Shown piece by piece: positions 1-5,809 of a stretch of 8,718 nt of DNA (within the stretch, counting starts at the first letter, position 1; each line of letters starts with the position of its first letter). Source of the DNA: Calditrichaceae bacterium (GTDB lineage: Bacteria > Calditrichota > Calditrichia > Calditrichales > Calditrichaceae); assembly GCA_024763405.1 (NCBI GenBank), contig JANTFQ010000080.1:1-8718 (forward strand), read 5' to 3'. The notes beneath the pieces were generated by a model. The model saw only the letters and a program-made list of their open reading frames with translations, was not told where the DNA came from and ran no database searches. A program made the translations under genes and the position numbers.

Positions 1-1
1 T

Positions 2-160
2 GGAGAACAGCAGACAGGGACGCATCATATTACTTGGAATGGGAAGAATACAGTTGGCGCAGACGTTCCCAGCGGAACCTATTTCTGCCGCATCAGCGCG
101 ATTGGAATGGATACAAAAAAACAATTTTCAGCATATCAGAAAATGTTGCTTCTTCGCTGA
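2..160 (+). CDS. C-terminal end of a secreted protein with FlgD-Ig / type IX-like sorting tail (5' truncated)
   Basis: This is the 3' end of a gene that enters from the left edge; 52 codons are visible, ending in TGA at 158-160. The translated tail has the layout of the FlgD Ig-like / type IX secretion C-terminal domain. It shows a HHITWNGKN strand (residues 8-16), then the G..VPSGTYF.R turn-strand (about 19-30), and a last strand YQKMLLLR at the terminus, matching the usual 'kmvLlr' ending. In FCB-group bacteria such tails act as export and surface-attachment signals or as the last Ig-like strand set of large extracellular proteins. The cargo domain is outside the window, so the enzymatic or adhesive function is unknown. 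Reading frame 2 is the only frame of this stretch that gives the motif, and two hairpins follow the stop. The assignment as a C-terminal secretion-type domain is firm; whether it is a true T9SS signal or only an Ig-like end cap is not decided by the sequence. Confidence 0.82.
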   Translation, partial: GEQQTGTHHITWNGKNTVGADVPSGTYFCRISAIGMDTKKQFSAYQKMLLLR

Positions 161-188
161 CAAAGGAATTACTTTAAGAACTACTTTT

Positions 189-219
189 GAGGGACGCCTG
201 AAAGGAATCAGGCACCCTC
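189..219 (+). terminator. Hairpin downstream of the secreted-protein gene, terminator-like
   Basis: GAGGG (189-193) pairs with CCCTC (215-219), and GCCTGA (196-201) pairs with TCAGGC (208-213), around a six-base loop AAGGAA, with a small 2x1 internal loop. It lies 28 bases after the stop at 160. The sequence after it is AT-rich (TTAAATTAAAGG) but has no clean U tract, so it may be a weak intrinsic terminator or an mRNA 3'-end stabilising stem. Confidence 0.5.
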
Positions 220-245
220 TTAAATTAAAGGATAATTTATCAAAC

Positions 246-272
246 GGGAAAAAGGTTCGCGCCTTCTTTCCC
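246..272 (-). terminator. Hairpin directly after the debranching-type gene, possibly bidirectional
   Basis: GGGAAAAAGG (246-255) pairs with CCTTCTTTCCC (262-272) with one bulged base and a six-base loop. It begins 2 bases past the minus-strand stop at 275-277, the expected place for a terminator of the STAS/debranching unit. On the minus strand the stem ends in a T-rich arm and is followed by GTTTGATAAATT. Being palindromic it could also stop plus-strand read-through from the left-hand gene. Confidence 0.55.
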
Positions 273-274
273 TC

Positions 275-2218
275 TCAATTTTCCTGAAGCATCGTAAAAG
301 CGTGGGCAATATTTGCCATCGTTAATACAGAATCCTGAATTCCGAACTGATGCAGAAAATCATTTAATAATACAGCTTCCGGGAAAAATCCGAGTAAACC
401 CTCATCCTGTAATTCAAAAACGGGCTGGAAGTATTTTATCAGATCCTGATTCAAATGAGCACTATCGTGTTTATAATTTATTGCAGCCTGAACGTATAAT
501 GAAATTGTCCATGGCCAAATTGCCTGTTTGTAAAAAGCGGCGTTTTTGCGGGATAACGTACCCGGTTCTACCGTGGTGAAGCGGTTTTGCTTTTTACTTA
601 ATACACGCAGTCCGTAAGGCGTTACCAGTTCTTCATCGATTTTCATTAAAACCCGCTTGGCCAATGTTGATTCCAGCACAGAAAATGGAAGGGTCAGTGG
701 AATAATCTGATTTAAACGGAATTCGCTCGCGTGGTGCTGCGTACCGACATAATCATACACTTGCATTGTTTTTTCATCATACAATATTTTTTTAAAAGCA
801 AGCTGTACTTTTTCTGCCATTCGTCCGTATTTGGTGGCCTGCCGCTTCTTTTTAAGAAGCATAAAAATTTCTTCCATTATTTTCAGGGCATTATACCAAA
901 GCGCGTTAACTTCCAGAAGATAACCATAGCGCACCACACCACCTGTTTTATCTTTTAATGGAAACCAACCGCTGTTTGTCGCCTTATCACCGCTAAAAAC
1001 AAGACCGGTTTTATCTGTATATATATTGGCGGAAGTACCCTTTGTAAAAGCCTCAATTATGCCTTTAAATTTTTGAATCATTTCATCCGAAAAAATGGAA
1101 ACATCTTGGGTCTGCAAAAAGTAAAAATAGGCGTGATTAATAAGCCAAAGAGGTGTATCTGCCTGCCGGTACACTTTTCCATTTTGTGAATATGGAAACT
1201 CTACGGGCAGCAGTCCCTGTTCCAGACCATTTATCAGATTTTTAAAGAGTGATAGAAACTGTTCATTATCGTTTTTAACGGTGAGCAAGGCCGGCATACA
1301 AAATAATAGATTGCGTACTGATTTATCGGTTTTTATAAATGACATCGGAATCGTCTTTTTACTGCTGGCAGAAGCAATTGTAAACCCATTTTGAAGGACG
1401 TCAAGGGGGGCATTTGCTGTGCTGCTGACACGTAAGGAAGTCTGTTCCCGGTATATCTGCTCATATTCCAATGATAGATCTGATATATCTTCCGTCGTAA
1501 TAAATAAATCAAGATTCTGATACGGCTGCAGTTCCGCCTGAAAAAATCCGGGATTTAATAAATCTTCTGTTCTATTCGAATCCGACTTATCGTCATTGCG
1601 GTAGAAAAAATTATGGTACCATAAGGTCGCGGGAATAAATTCACCTCGGTTGTAATGGACATTTAATTCGGGAATATCCGGACGGGGAGCCCAGCGCACA
1701 AAATTTTGTCCGAGGTACGAATCTGTATTAAGGCCCTGGATTTCAGCCGCTAATTCATGGTTGTTCCGGCCGGCAAGAAATGGTTTAATTACTAGTTTAA
1801 CAGGACGTCCCTGATTTTTTAAGGTGTATCGAATGACCAAAAGATTTCGTGCCTCATGCAGAAAAAGGGTTTTCTGAATCCGGCGGTCTTCAATTGAAAA
1901 ATAAAAAGAAGGAAACGGATCGAGGCTGAATTTTTCCAGAAAGCGGTAGCCTTCAGGAAAAATATTCGTGCTGTATTGGTTAGTGGATATTTCATAGAGA
2001 CGGTTATCGACAAATACGGATTCTTCCAACTTGGAAAGAATGACCGCAATCTGGTCTTCATTCTGGTGCGGAATATTTAAAAGGCCGTGTTCACGGCGTG
2101 TATTCATCCCGATAATGGTTGAAGCAGAATAGGCTCCCTTGCGGTTATATTCCAGCCATTCGTATTTTATACTTTTGTCAAGGTCCTCAAGAATTTCTTT
2201 ATCAAAATTTAGACGCAT
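275..2218 (-). CDS. Glycogen debranching enzyme-type protein (GDE_N/GDE_C, GH133-like), active-site motifs altered
   Basis: This 647-residue protein is close to the usual length of archaeal/bacterial-type amylo-alpha-1,6-glucosidases, which remove alpha-1,6 branch glucose from glycogen. The N-terminal GDE_N part shows EWLEYNRKGAYSASTIIGMN (20-39) followed by TRREHGLL, and FPEGYRFLEKFSLDPFP (87-103). The C-terminal (alpha/alpha)6 part shows LEVNALWYNAL (435-445), RLNQIIPLTLPFS (501-513), TPYGLRVLS (533-541) and WPW (568-570). Several otherwise conserved positions differ. The family TWMDA motif reads GWFPL (417-421), so the Asp is Pro420. The RDxAYHQGTVWPW motif reads RKNAAFYKQAIWPW, losing the His and Gly. 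GLGG near the N-terminus reads RKGA. A Glu in a C-terminal FPE motif (614) is retained. The frame is intact and the ATG is preceded by AGG at 6-nt spacing. It is probably co-transcribed with the upstream STAS gene (114-bp gap). There is no signal peptide, so it is likely cytoplasmic. Family membership is strong; debranching activity is uncertain, and it may be a pseudoenzyme or have changed specificity. Confidence 0.85.
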   Translation of the reverse strand: MRLNFDKEILEDLDKSIKYEWLEYNRKGAYSASTIIGMNTRREHGLLNIPHQNEDQIAVILSKLEESVFVDNRLYEISTNQYSTNIFPEGYRFLEKFSLDPFPSFYFSIEDRRIQKTLFLHEARNLLVIRYTLKNQGRPVKLVIKPFLAGRNNHELAAEIQGLNTDSYLGQNFVRWAPRPDIPELNVHYNRGEFIPATLWYHNFFYRNDDKSDSNRTEDLLNPGFFQAELQPYQNLDLFITTEDISDLSLEYEQIYREQTSLRVSSTANAPLDVLQNGFTIASASSKKTIPMSFIKTDKSVRNLLFCMPALLTVKNDNEQFLSLFKNLINGLEQGLLPVEFPYSQNGKVYRQADTPLWLINHAYFYFLQTQDVSIFSDEMIQKFKGIIEAFTKGTSANIYTDKTGLVFSGDKATNSGWFPLKDKTGGVVRYGYLLEVNALWYNALKIMEEIFMLLKKKRQATKYGRMAEKVQLAFKKILYDEKTMQVYDYVGTQHHASEFRLNQIIPLTLPFSVLESTLAKRVLMKIDEELVTPYGLRVLSKKQNRFTTVEPGTLSRKNAAFYKQAIWPWTISLYVQAAINYKHDSAHLNQDLIKYFQPVFELQDEGLLGFFPEAVLLNDFLHQFGIQDSVLTMANIAHAFTMLQEN

Positions 2219-2332
2219 AGTTTACCTGCAACGCAGCTCCGGTTCCTGGCTAACATCAATGATTAAACAGAATAAGTAACGCAAATTAGAATTACGAGTA
2301 GTGACATGGATCAACTTCGTATGGCTGCATTT

Positions 2333-2668
2333 TTAAAAGCTGTTAAGCGCTTCATCCACAGATTCGAAAATATCAAAAATGCGGTATAAACGTGTTAATT
2401 CAAACATCGCCCGCACCGGTGGATTAAGCCCTACCAATTTAAGGTCGCCGTTTTTCATCGTTGTTTTTTTAAGTCCTGCCACAAGCGTTCCAAGGAATGA
2501 ACTGTCTACAAATTCACAAGCGGTTAAATCCACCACAACATTTTTATTTTCTTCTTCAATTTTAAGAATCAAGTCCTCTTTCAACTCGGCGCTGAAATCG
2601 ACCGTGGCTCTTTTTTCGCCTATGACAACAACGATAACATCTTTTTCTGATTTAAATGTGTACTGCAT
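2333..2668 (-). CDS. STAS-domain anti-sigma factor antagonist (SpoIIAA/RsbV type)
   Basis: This is a 111-residue stand-alone STAS domain, the full length of the anti-anti-sigma family. Such proteins bind an anti-sigma serine kinase in their unphosphorylated state and so free a sigma factor or other partner; phosphorylation of a conserved Ser switches them off. The expected order is present: strand IVVVIGEKRATVDFS (12-26), helix, VVVDLTACEFVDSSFLGTLV (44-63), helix, then GDLKLVGLNPPVRAMFELTRL (73-93). Ser56 in D-S-S is the predicted phospho-acceptor. The usual Gly after DSS is Phe58, a common variation. The ATG is preceded by GAGGAG with good spacing. The gene lies upstream of the debranching-type gene on the same strand and has its own promoter candidate. 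No RsbW-like kinase or sigma factor gene is in the window, so the partner must be elsewhere and the pathway is unknown. Confidence 0.9.
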   Translation of the reverse strand: MQYTFKSEKDVIVVVIGEKRATVDFSAELKEDLILKIEEENKNVVVDLTACEFVDSSFLGTLVAGLKKTTMKNGDLKLVGLNPPVRAMFELTRLYRIFDIFESVDEALNSF

Positions 2669-2778
2669 GCACTGCTCCTCACGGTTTATCGCATCAATGC
2701 TTAGGTATTCGGTTTATTTTTGCAAAGGATTAATTATTTTTTCCTTTTTTTACAATTTCAAACAACATCAACGACATA

Positions 2779-2787
2779 ATTATAGCA
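2779..2787 (-). promoter_or_regulatory. Extended -10 promoter candidate for the STAS gene
   Basis: The minus strand reads TGCTATAAT, a perfect TG-n-TATAAT extended -10 box, about 110 bases upstream of the STAS start codon. The -35 region at 17-bp spacing (TTTTCC, 2802-2807) is poor, which is tolerated by extended -10 promoters. It falls in the 187-bp gap between the epimerase stop and the STAS start, suggesting that STAS and the debranching-type gene form a separate transcription unit from the epimerase pair. Confidence 0.5.
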
Positions 2788-2855
2788 GAACGAAAAGTCC
2801 GGGAAAACAGGATGCAGAATACCGTATTTAAAATTTGAGTGATGGTCTAAGAAAA

Positions 2856-3755
2856 TCAAACCATCTCTTTTAAATACTCCAGCGGGTCCCCTGCCGGTGT
2901 TGTTTGAAAGATTGCTTTAAAGCGCTTTAAATCGGAAGTATATTTTACAACTTCTGCACTGCGGGCGGCTTCTACCACGACCTGGTTGTTTTTCCCGAAG
3001 AGTGTCATTAAGCGATTTGCCAGTTCGAACAAGGTGGTTCCCTGTCCGGAGCCTACATTCACCGGTCCTGAAAGCGCTTCCCTGTTATGCGCCGCGAGAC
3101 GCATCACGTCCACCACAAAGGGAACCGAAATAAAATCAATCAACTGTTTTCCGCCATAAATAGTGATGTCTTTTCCACGCTTAATATTTTCTATAAAAAT
3201 TGGGATTACCCGATTAAAATCCCGAGGTCCGTACACATTTGCCAGTCTGAGAATGACGACTTCCAAATCACCACTGTTTTGAAAAACCTGACAATATTTT
3301 TCACCTGCCGCTTTACTGGCCCCATAGGAGTTTTTTGAATTTAACGGATGCTTTTCATCCACCGGCAGATATTCCGCCTCCCCGTAAGCTTCCCTCGAAG
3401 AACTAAAAATGAGTCGTCGCACGCCCTCTTCCTGTGCGGCAAGCAATACATTGAAAGTCCCGGTAACATTAGTAGAAAAAGAATACCGCATATCTTCCAC
3501 CGCGCCCATTACATTGGATTGCGCGGCAAGGTGATACACCAGCTCACAACCGGAACAGGCCTTTTTTACCTGATCAAAATTGCGTATATCCTGATTGAGA
3601 AATTCAACATGTCCGCTGGAAATATGCGCGTCTATATTCCGGAGACGGCCGCGGAATAGGTTGTCCAGGACCGTAATTTCATGCCCCTCTTCGACCAGCC
3701 TGTCCACAAGATGACTACCGATAAATCCGGCTCCACCGGTCACCAATATTTTCAT
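2856..3755 (-). CDS. NAD-dependent epimerase/dehydratase, extended SDR family (UDP-glucose 4-epimerase-like)
   Basis: This 299-residue extended short-chain dehydrogenase/reductase acts on nucleotide sugars. The Rossmann motif TGGAGFIGSH (6-15) starts the protein, Asp31 at the end of strand 2 (VLDN) favours NAD over NADP, and YHLAAQ (74-79) follows. The active site has Ser118-120 (FSSS) and the Y-x-x-x-K pair Tyr144/Lys148 in SYGASKAAGEKY. The substrate-domain motif LANVYGPR (171-178) is typical of GalE/RmlB-type sugar epimerases and dehydratases. The DFxxVxDV motif is present in altered form (DFISVPFVVDV, 207-217), where the usual preceding Arg is Ile. The length and motifs fit a UDP-glucose/UDP-glucuronate epimerase or a related dehydratase; the exact sugar cannot be read from the sequence. 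The ATG has AGGAG 6 nt upstream. That ribosome site lies in the 13-bp gap after the TSUP permease stop, so the two genes are very probably co-transcribed and translationally linked. Confidence 0.9.
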   Translation of the reverse strand: MKILVTGGAGFIGSHLVDRLVEEGHEITVLDNLFRGRLRNIDAHISSGHVEFLNQDIRNFDQVKKACSGCELVYHLAAQSNVMGAVEDMRYSFSTNVTGTFNVLLAAQEEGVRRLIFSSSREAYGEAEYLPVDEKHPLNSKNSYGASKAAGEKYCQVFQNSGDLEVVILRLANVYGPRDFNRVIPIFIENIKRGKDITIYGGKQLIDFISVPFVVDVMRLAAHNREALSGPVNVGSGQGTTLFELANRLMTLFGKNNQVVVEAARSAEVVKYTSDLKRFKAIFQTTPAGDPLEYLKEMV

Positions 3756-3768
3756 ACTTTGCTCCTGC

Positions 3769-4506
3769 TTAAAAAAGAACCAGCTTAACCGCCATACCGA
3801 TTAGTACAACCATTAAAACGATCCGAATTATTTTTTCGCCTTTCCTTACCGAAAGCCGGGCGGCAATCCAGCCTCCAACGCCGTTCCCGGCCGCTAACAC
3901 AAGCCCGAGCAGCCAGTCCACATTTCCGCTTAATACAAAAACTAAGAATGCGGGAATGGTGTAAACAAGTACAATGAAAACCTTATGCATATTTACTTTA
4001 ACCAGATTTAATCCGGCAAAATAAAAGAGTATTCCCATTAAAATAAATCCGACACCTGCCTGGATAAATCCCCCATAAAAGCCGGCGCCGAACAGAGAGA
4101 AAAACAGGAATATCTTATTTTTGGAAGAAATTTCCTTACGCGCATCCTTTTCTTTAGGCTTTGGTACGGAAAGTGTTGCGATGACAAAAATAATTACAAC
4201 ACCCAATATTTTCTTAAACCAGAAATCGTCTAACTGAATGGCGGCAAAAGCCCCGATGACGGCTCCCGGAAGGGTGATGAGCGCATATAGAGAACTGGTT
4301 TTAAAAGCGCTGAATTTATTTTTCCGAAATCCATAAACGGCCACCACGTTCTGAATCATAATTGCGAGGCGGTTTGTGCCGTTAGCAAGAGCGCCATCCA
4401 GGCCTAAAAAGATAAGCACAGGCAGGGTTAAAGTGGAACCGCCTCCAGCCATCACATTAATGAATCCGGCCGTTAATCCGGTTAGAAAGAGTAAAACGAG
4501 CATCAT
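3769..4506 (-). CDS. TSUP (TauE/SafE, DUF81) family membrane permease
   Basis: This 245-residue integral inner-membrane protein has about eight hydrophobic segments (roughly 2-22, 28-55, 72-92, 98-113, 132-165, 173-193, 197-216 and 227-245) and a charged cytoplasmic-type loop around 115-131 (KPKEKDARKE). Both family half-signatures are visible: LTAGFINVMAGGGSTLTLP (11-29) in the first repeat and GFYGGFIQAGVGF (142-154) in the second. TSUP proteins export or import sulfite, sulfoacetate, taurine-derived anions and other organic acids; the substrate cannot be assigned here. The start is ATG-ATG; AGGAG lies 13 nt upstream of the first ATG, a rather long spacing, and no better start is seen. It is the first gene of a two-gene unit with the sugar epimerase, an uncommon partner that does not reveal the substrate. 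Confidence 0.9.
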   Translation of the reverse strand: MMLVLLFLTGLTAGFINVMAGGGSTLTLPVLIFLGLDGALANGTNRLAIMIQNVVAVYGFRKNKFSAFKTSSLYALITLPGAVIGAFAAIQLDDFWFKKILGVVIIFVIATLSVPKPKEKDARKEISSKNKIFLFFSLFGAGFYGGFIQAGVGFILMGILFYFAGLNLVKVNMHKVFIVLVYTIPAFLVFVLSGNVDWLLGLVLAAGNGVGGWIAARLSVRKGEKIIRIVLMVVLIGMAVKLVLF

Positions 4507-4630
4507 GTATTGTTTGGTTCTCCTGATATTCCCAATTAAGGATAAATACGGTTTAGTAAATTACAAAACCAGATGCAAAGTGGCAATCTAAACTTAGAAC
4601 CGTTTAAAAATCTATGAATACCACTTTATC

Positions 4631-4807
4631 CCCTCCTTTTTTTTGGGAAGCTGTTGCAGAAAGGGATTCAATTATAAGATTTCTCCTCAAACTCGGATTT
4701 AATCCTCCTTTTTGTTTGAAATGACAGGCATTCTGTGTCATTTCGAGTGAATTTCGAAGAAATAAGCGAGAAATCTTAGAAACTGCAACAGCCTGTTGGA
4801 AGGGAGG
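4631..4807. repeat. MITE-like / REP-like element with nested inverted repeats
   Basis: Three inverted-repeat blocks share one centre. The outer perfect 10-mer is GCTGTTGCAG (4650-4659) with CTGCAACAGC (4783-4792). The middle perfect 11-mer is TAAGATTTCTC (4675-4685) with GAGAAATCTTA (4768-4778). The inner perfect 9-mer is GAAATGACA (4718-4726) with TGTCATTTC (4736-4744), around a 9-base loop. CCCTCC (4631-4636) and GGGAGG (4802-4807) may extend the arms. It encodes no protein. The layout suggests a small non-autonomous mobile or REP-type element able to fold into a long hairpin in either strand. No clear target-site duplication was found. Confidence 0.75.
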
Positions 4808-5017
4808 AAAAATCAGCCGGCTGGCGGAATGAGAGGCTTATTTTGAAGAAATTCTAATAAATTTTAGTTCATCACCATTAATCCGGACATTGTTGAATCT
4901 ATTTGATAATTGTTTTTTGTTTTTTGGATTTAAAATTCCATTTGGAAATCAAAGATTTACAGAGTTGTTGTTTGTTTCTGTTAAAAAACTTCTCTAAATT
5001 GAAAAGCAATAAAACTT
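4808..5017. other. Gene-free AT-rich leader before the two-component pair
   Basis: No coding frame with a plausible start was seen between the repeat element and the kinase-like gene. It holds a 10-bp perfect palindrome CAGCCGGCTG (4814-4823) and long T-rich stretches (about 4905-4930 and 4965-4985). Possible -10 boxes (GATAAT at 4905-4910 and TAAAAT at 4931-4936) lack a convincing -35 partner. The promoter of the two-component genes is expected here but is not resolved. Confidence 0.4.
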
Positions 5018-5806
5018 TTGTGGAGCGTCCTCGTGGTAGTGGGATTAAGTGTACTTGTTATCGTTTTTGCGGGATTTACTTTTTTATTTTTCAGTCGCGA
5101 AAAAAATACGCGGTACGCGCTGGAAACTATTGAAAATAAAAATAAATCCTACGAAGAAACGTTAAATCGATTGGTGCATGATGCCGTAAACCCGCTCTCA
5201 ACCACGGCAATGGCGCTGCATAATTTATCTTTTATATTGAAAGAGCAGAATATACCCGCAGAAAATCAGGAAGCCATTTACGAATTTTTACATTCCGCAC
5301 TTGATGCGATAGAAGAAACCAACAGACGCTTAAAAGACACCATCCTTTTTACCAGAACAGATGACCGTCACTTTAAACCGGTGAATATAAAAGAGATTGC
5401 CGAGTCGGTCGTTGCAGAACTCGATCCGGCTATTTCAGTGATTAAGACATTTGATACTCAGCTTCCGATGCTGCATTCCGACCCTCAGGTTCTTAGACTT
5501 GTTTTTTCGAGCTTAATTGAGTTAAGCTTCAGCAAAGATCCAAAACAGATTATTCATTTTAAACTGAATCGGAAACAAACTAAAAAGAACATCATGAGTT
5601 GTTCAATTTTTAATCATAATTTCTTGGGGGCAGAGCCGGATTCTTCTTTCTCCTCCCTCGAGTCGGGAAATTTAAACAATTCGGCGTCTTCAAAATTAAA
5701 CATTGTGCAAAGGCTCCTGTCCTTTCACAATTCTGAAATAATTGGCCGTTTCGAAAAACAAAATGGCGGATACTGGACCTTTAGTCTAATGGGGATTAAG
5801 GAATAA
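5018..5806 (+). CDS. Membrane-anchored histidine-kinase-like protein with degenerate ATP-binding domain
   Basis: A single N-terminal membrane segment (about 2-26, ending SREKN) is followed by a short coiled linker and a HisKA/DHp-like helical hairpin. The H-box is RLVHDAVNPL (51-60), with His54 the predicted phospho-acceptor in the kinase-like H-D-x-x-N-P-L context, and the second helix ends LKDTILFTR (105-113). The remainder aligns by eye with a HATPase_c domain: MLHSDPQVLRLVFSSLIELS (151-170) is where the N-box should be, and KLNIVQRLLSFHNSEI (226-241) plus NGGYWTFSLMG (249-259) resemble the end of the domain. However, both N-box Asn positions are replaced (Ser165, Leu169), no DxGxG G1 box exists, and the G2 glycines are missing (ASSKLN). 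There is no periplasmic sensor domain. It could be a pseudokinase or a Spo0B/ChpT-like phosphotransferase. The TTG at 5018 has no good ribosome site; GTG at 5033 with GGAG 7 nt upstream is a better start and would shorten the protein by 5 residues. The response regulator follows after 3 bp. Confidence 0.82.
   Translation: MWSVLVVVGLSVLVIVFAGFTFLFFSREKNTRYALETIENKNKSYEETLNRLVHDAVNPLSTTAMALHNLSFILKEQNIPAENQEAIYEFLHSALDAIEETNRRLKDTILFTRTDDRHFKPVNIKEIAESVVAELDPAISVIKTFDTQLPMLHSDPQVLRLVFSSLIELSFSKDPKQIIHFKLNRKQTKKNIMSCSIFNHNFLGAEPDSSFSSLESGNLNNSASSKLNIVQRLLSFHNSEIIGRFEKQNGGYWTFSLMGIKE
5022..5025 (+). promoter_or_regulatory. Ribosome binding site supporting GTG start at 5033
   Basis: GGAG lies 7 nt before the GTG codon at 5033, whereas the TTG at 5018 has no purine-rich site upstream. 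This favours initiation at 5033 for the kinase-like protein. Confidence 0.45.
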
Positions 5807-5809
5807 AAA

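Noticed and set aside
39..287. Open frame of 82 codons at the left end on the plus strand
   Set aside because: It overlaps the FlgD-Ig/sorting tail in another frame and runs through both hairpins; the frame ending at 160 has the recognisable domain.
2230..2260. GG-N10-GC spacing on the minus strand upstream of the debranching-type gene, as a sigma-54 promoter
   Set aside because: The flanking bases do not match TGGCAC/TTGC and the site is too close to the start codon; the spacing is probably chance.
2379..2831. Open frame of 150 codons on the plus strand opposite the STAS gene
   Set aside because: It is antisense to a well-supported STAS domain, its translation is low-complexity Ser/Phe-rich without motifs, and it has no good ribosome site.
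2841..2865. GATGGT/ACCATC hairpin at the epimerase 3' end
   Set aside because: Only 6 bp of stem with a 13-base loop and overlapping the last codons; too weak to call a terminator.
4540..4600. TTGCCA/TAATTT at 17-bp spacing on the minus strand as promoter of the permease gene
   Set aside because: The -10 matches only three of six positions; not better than background.
4905..4936. GATAAT and TAAAAT as -10 boxes for the two-component operon
   Set aside because: No acceptable -35 box at 16-18 bp for either in this AT-rich stretch.
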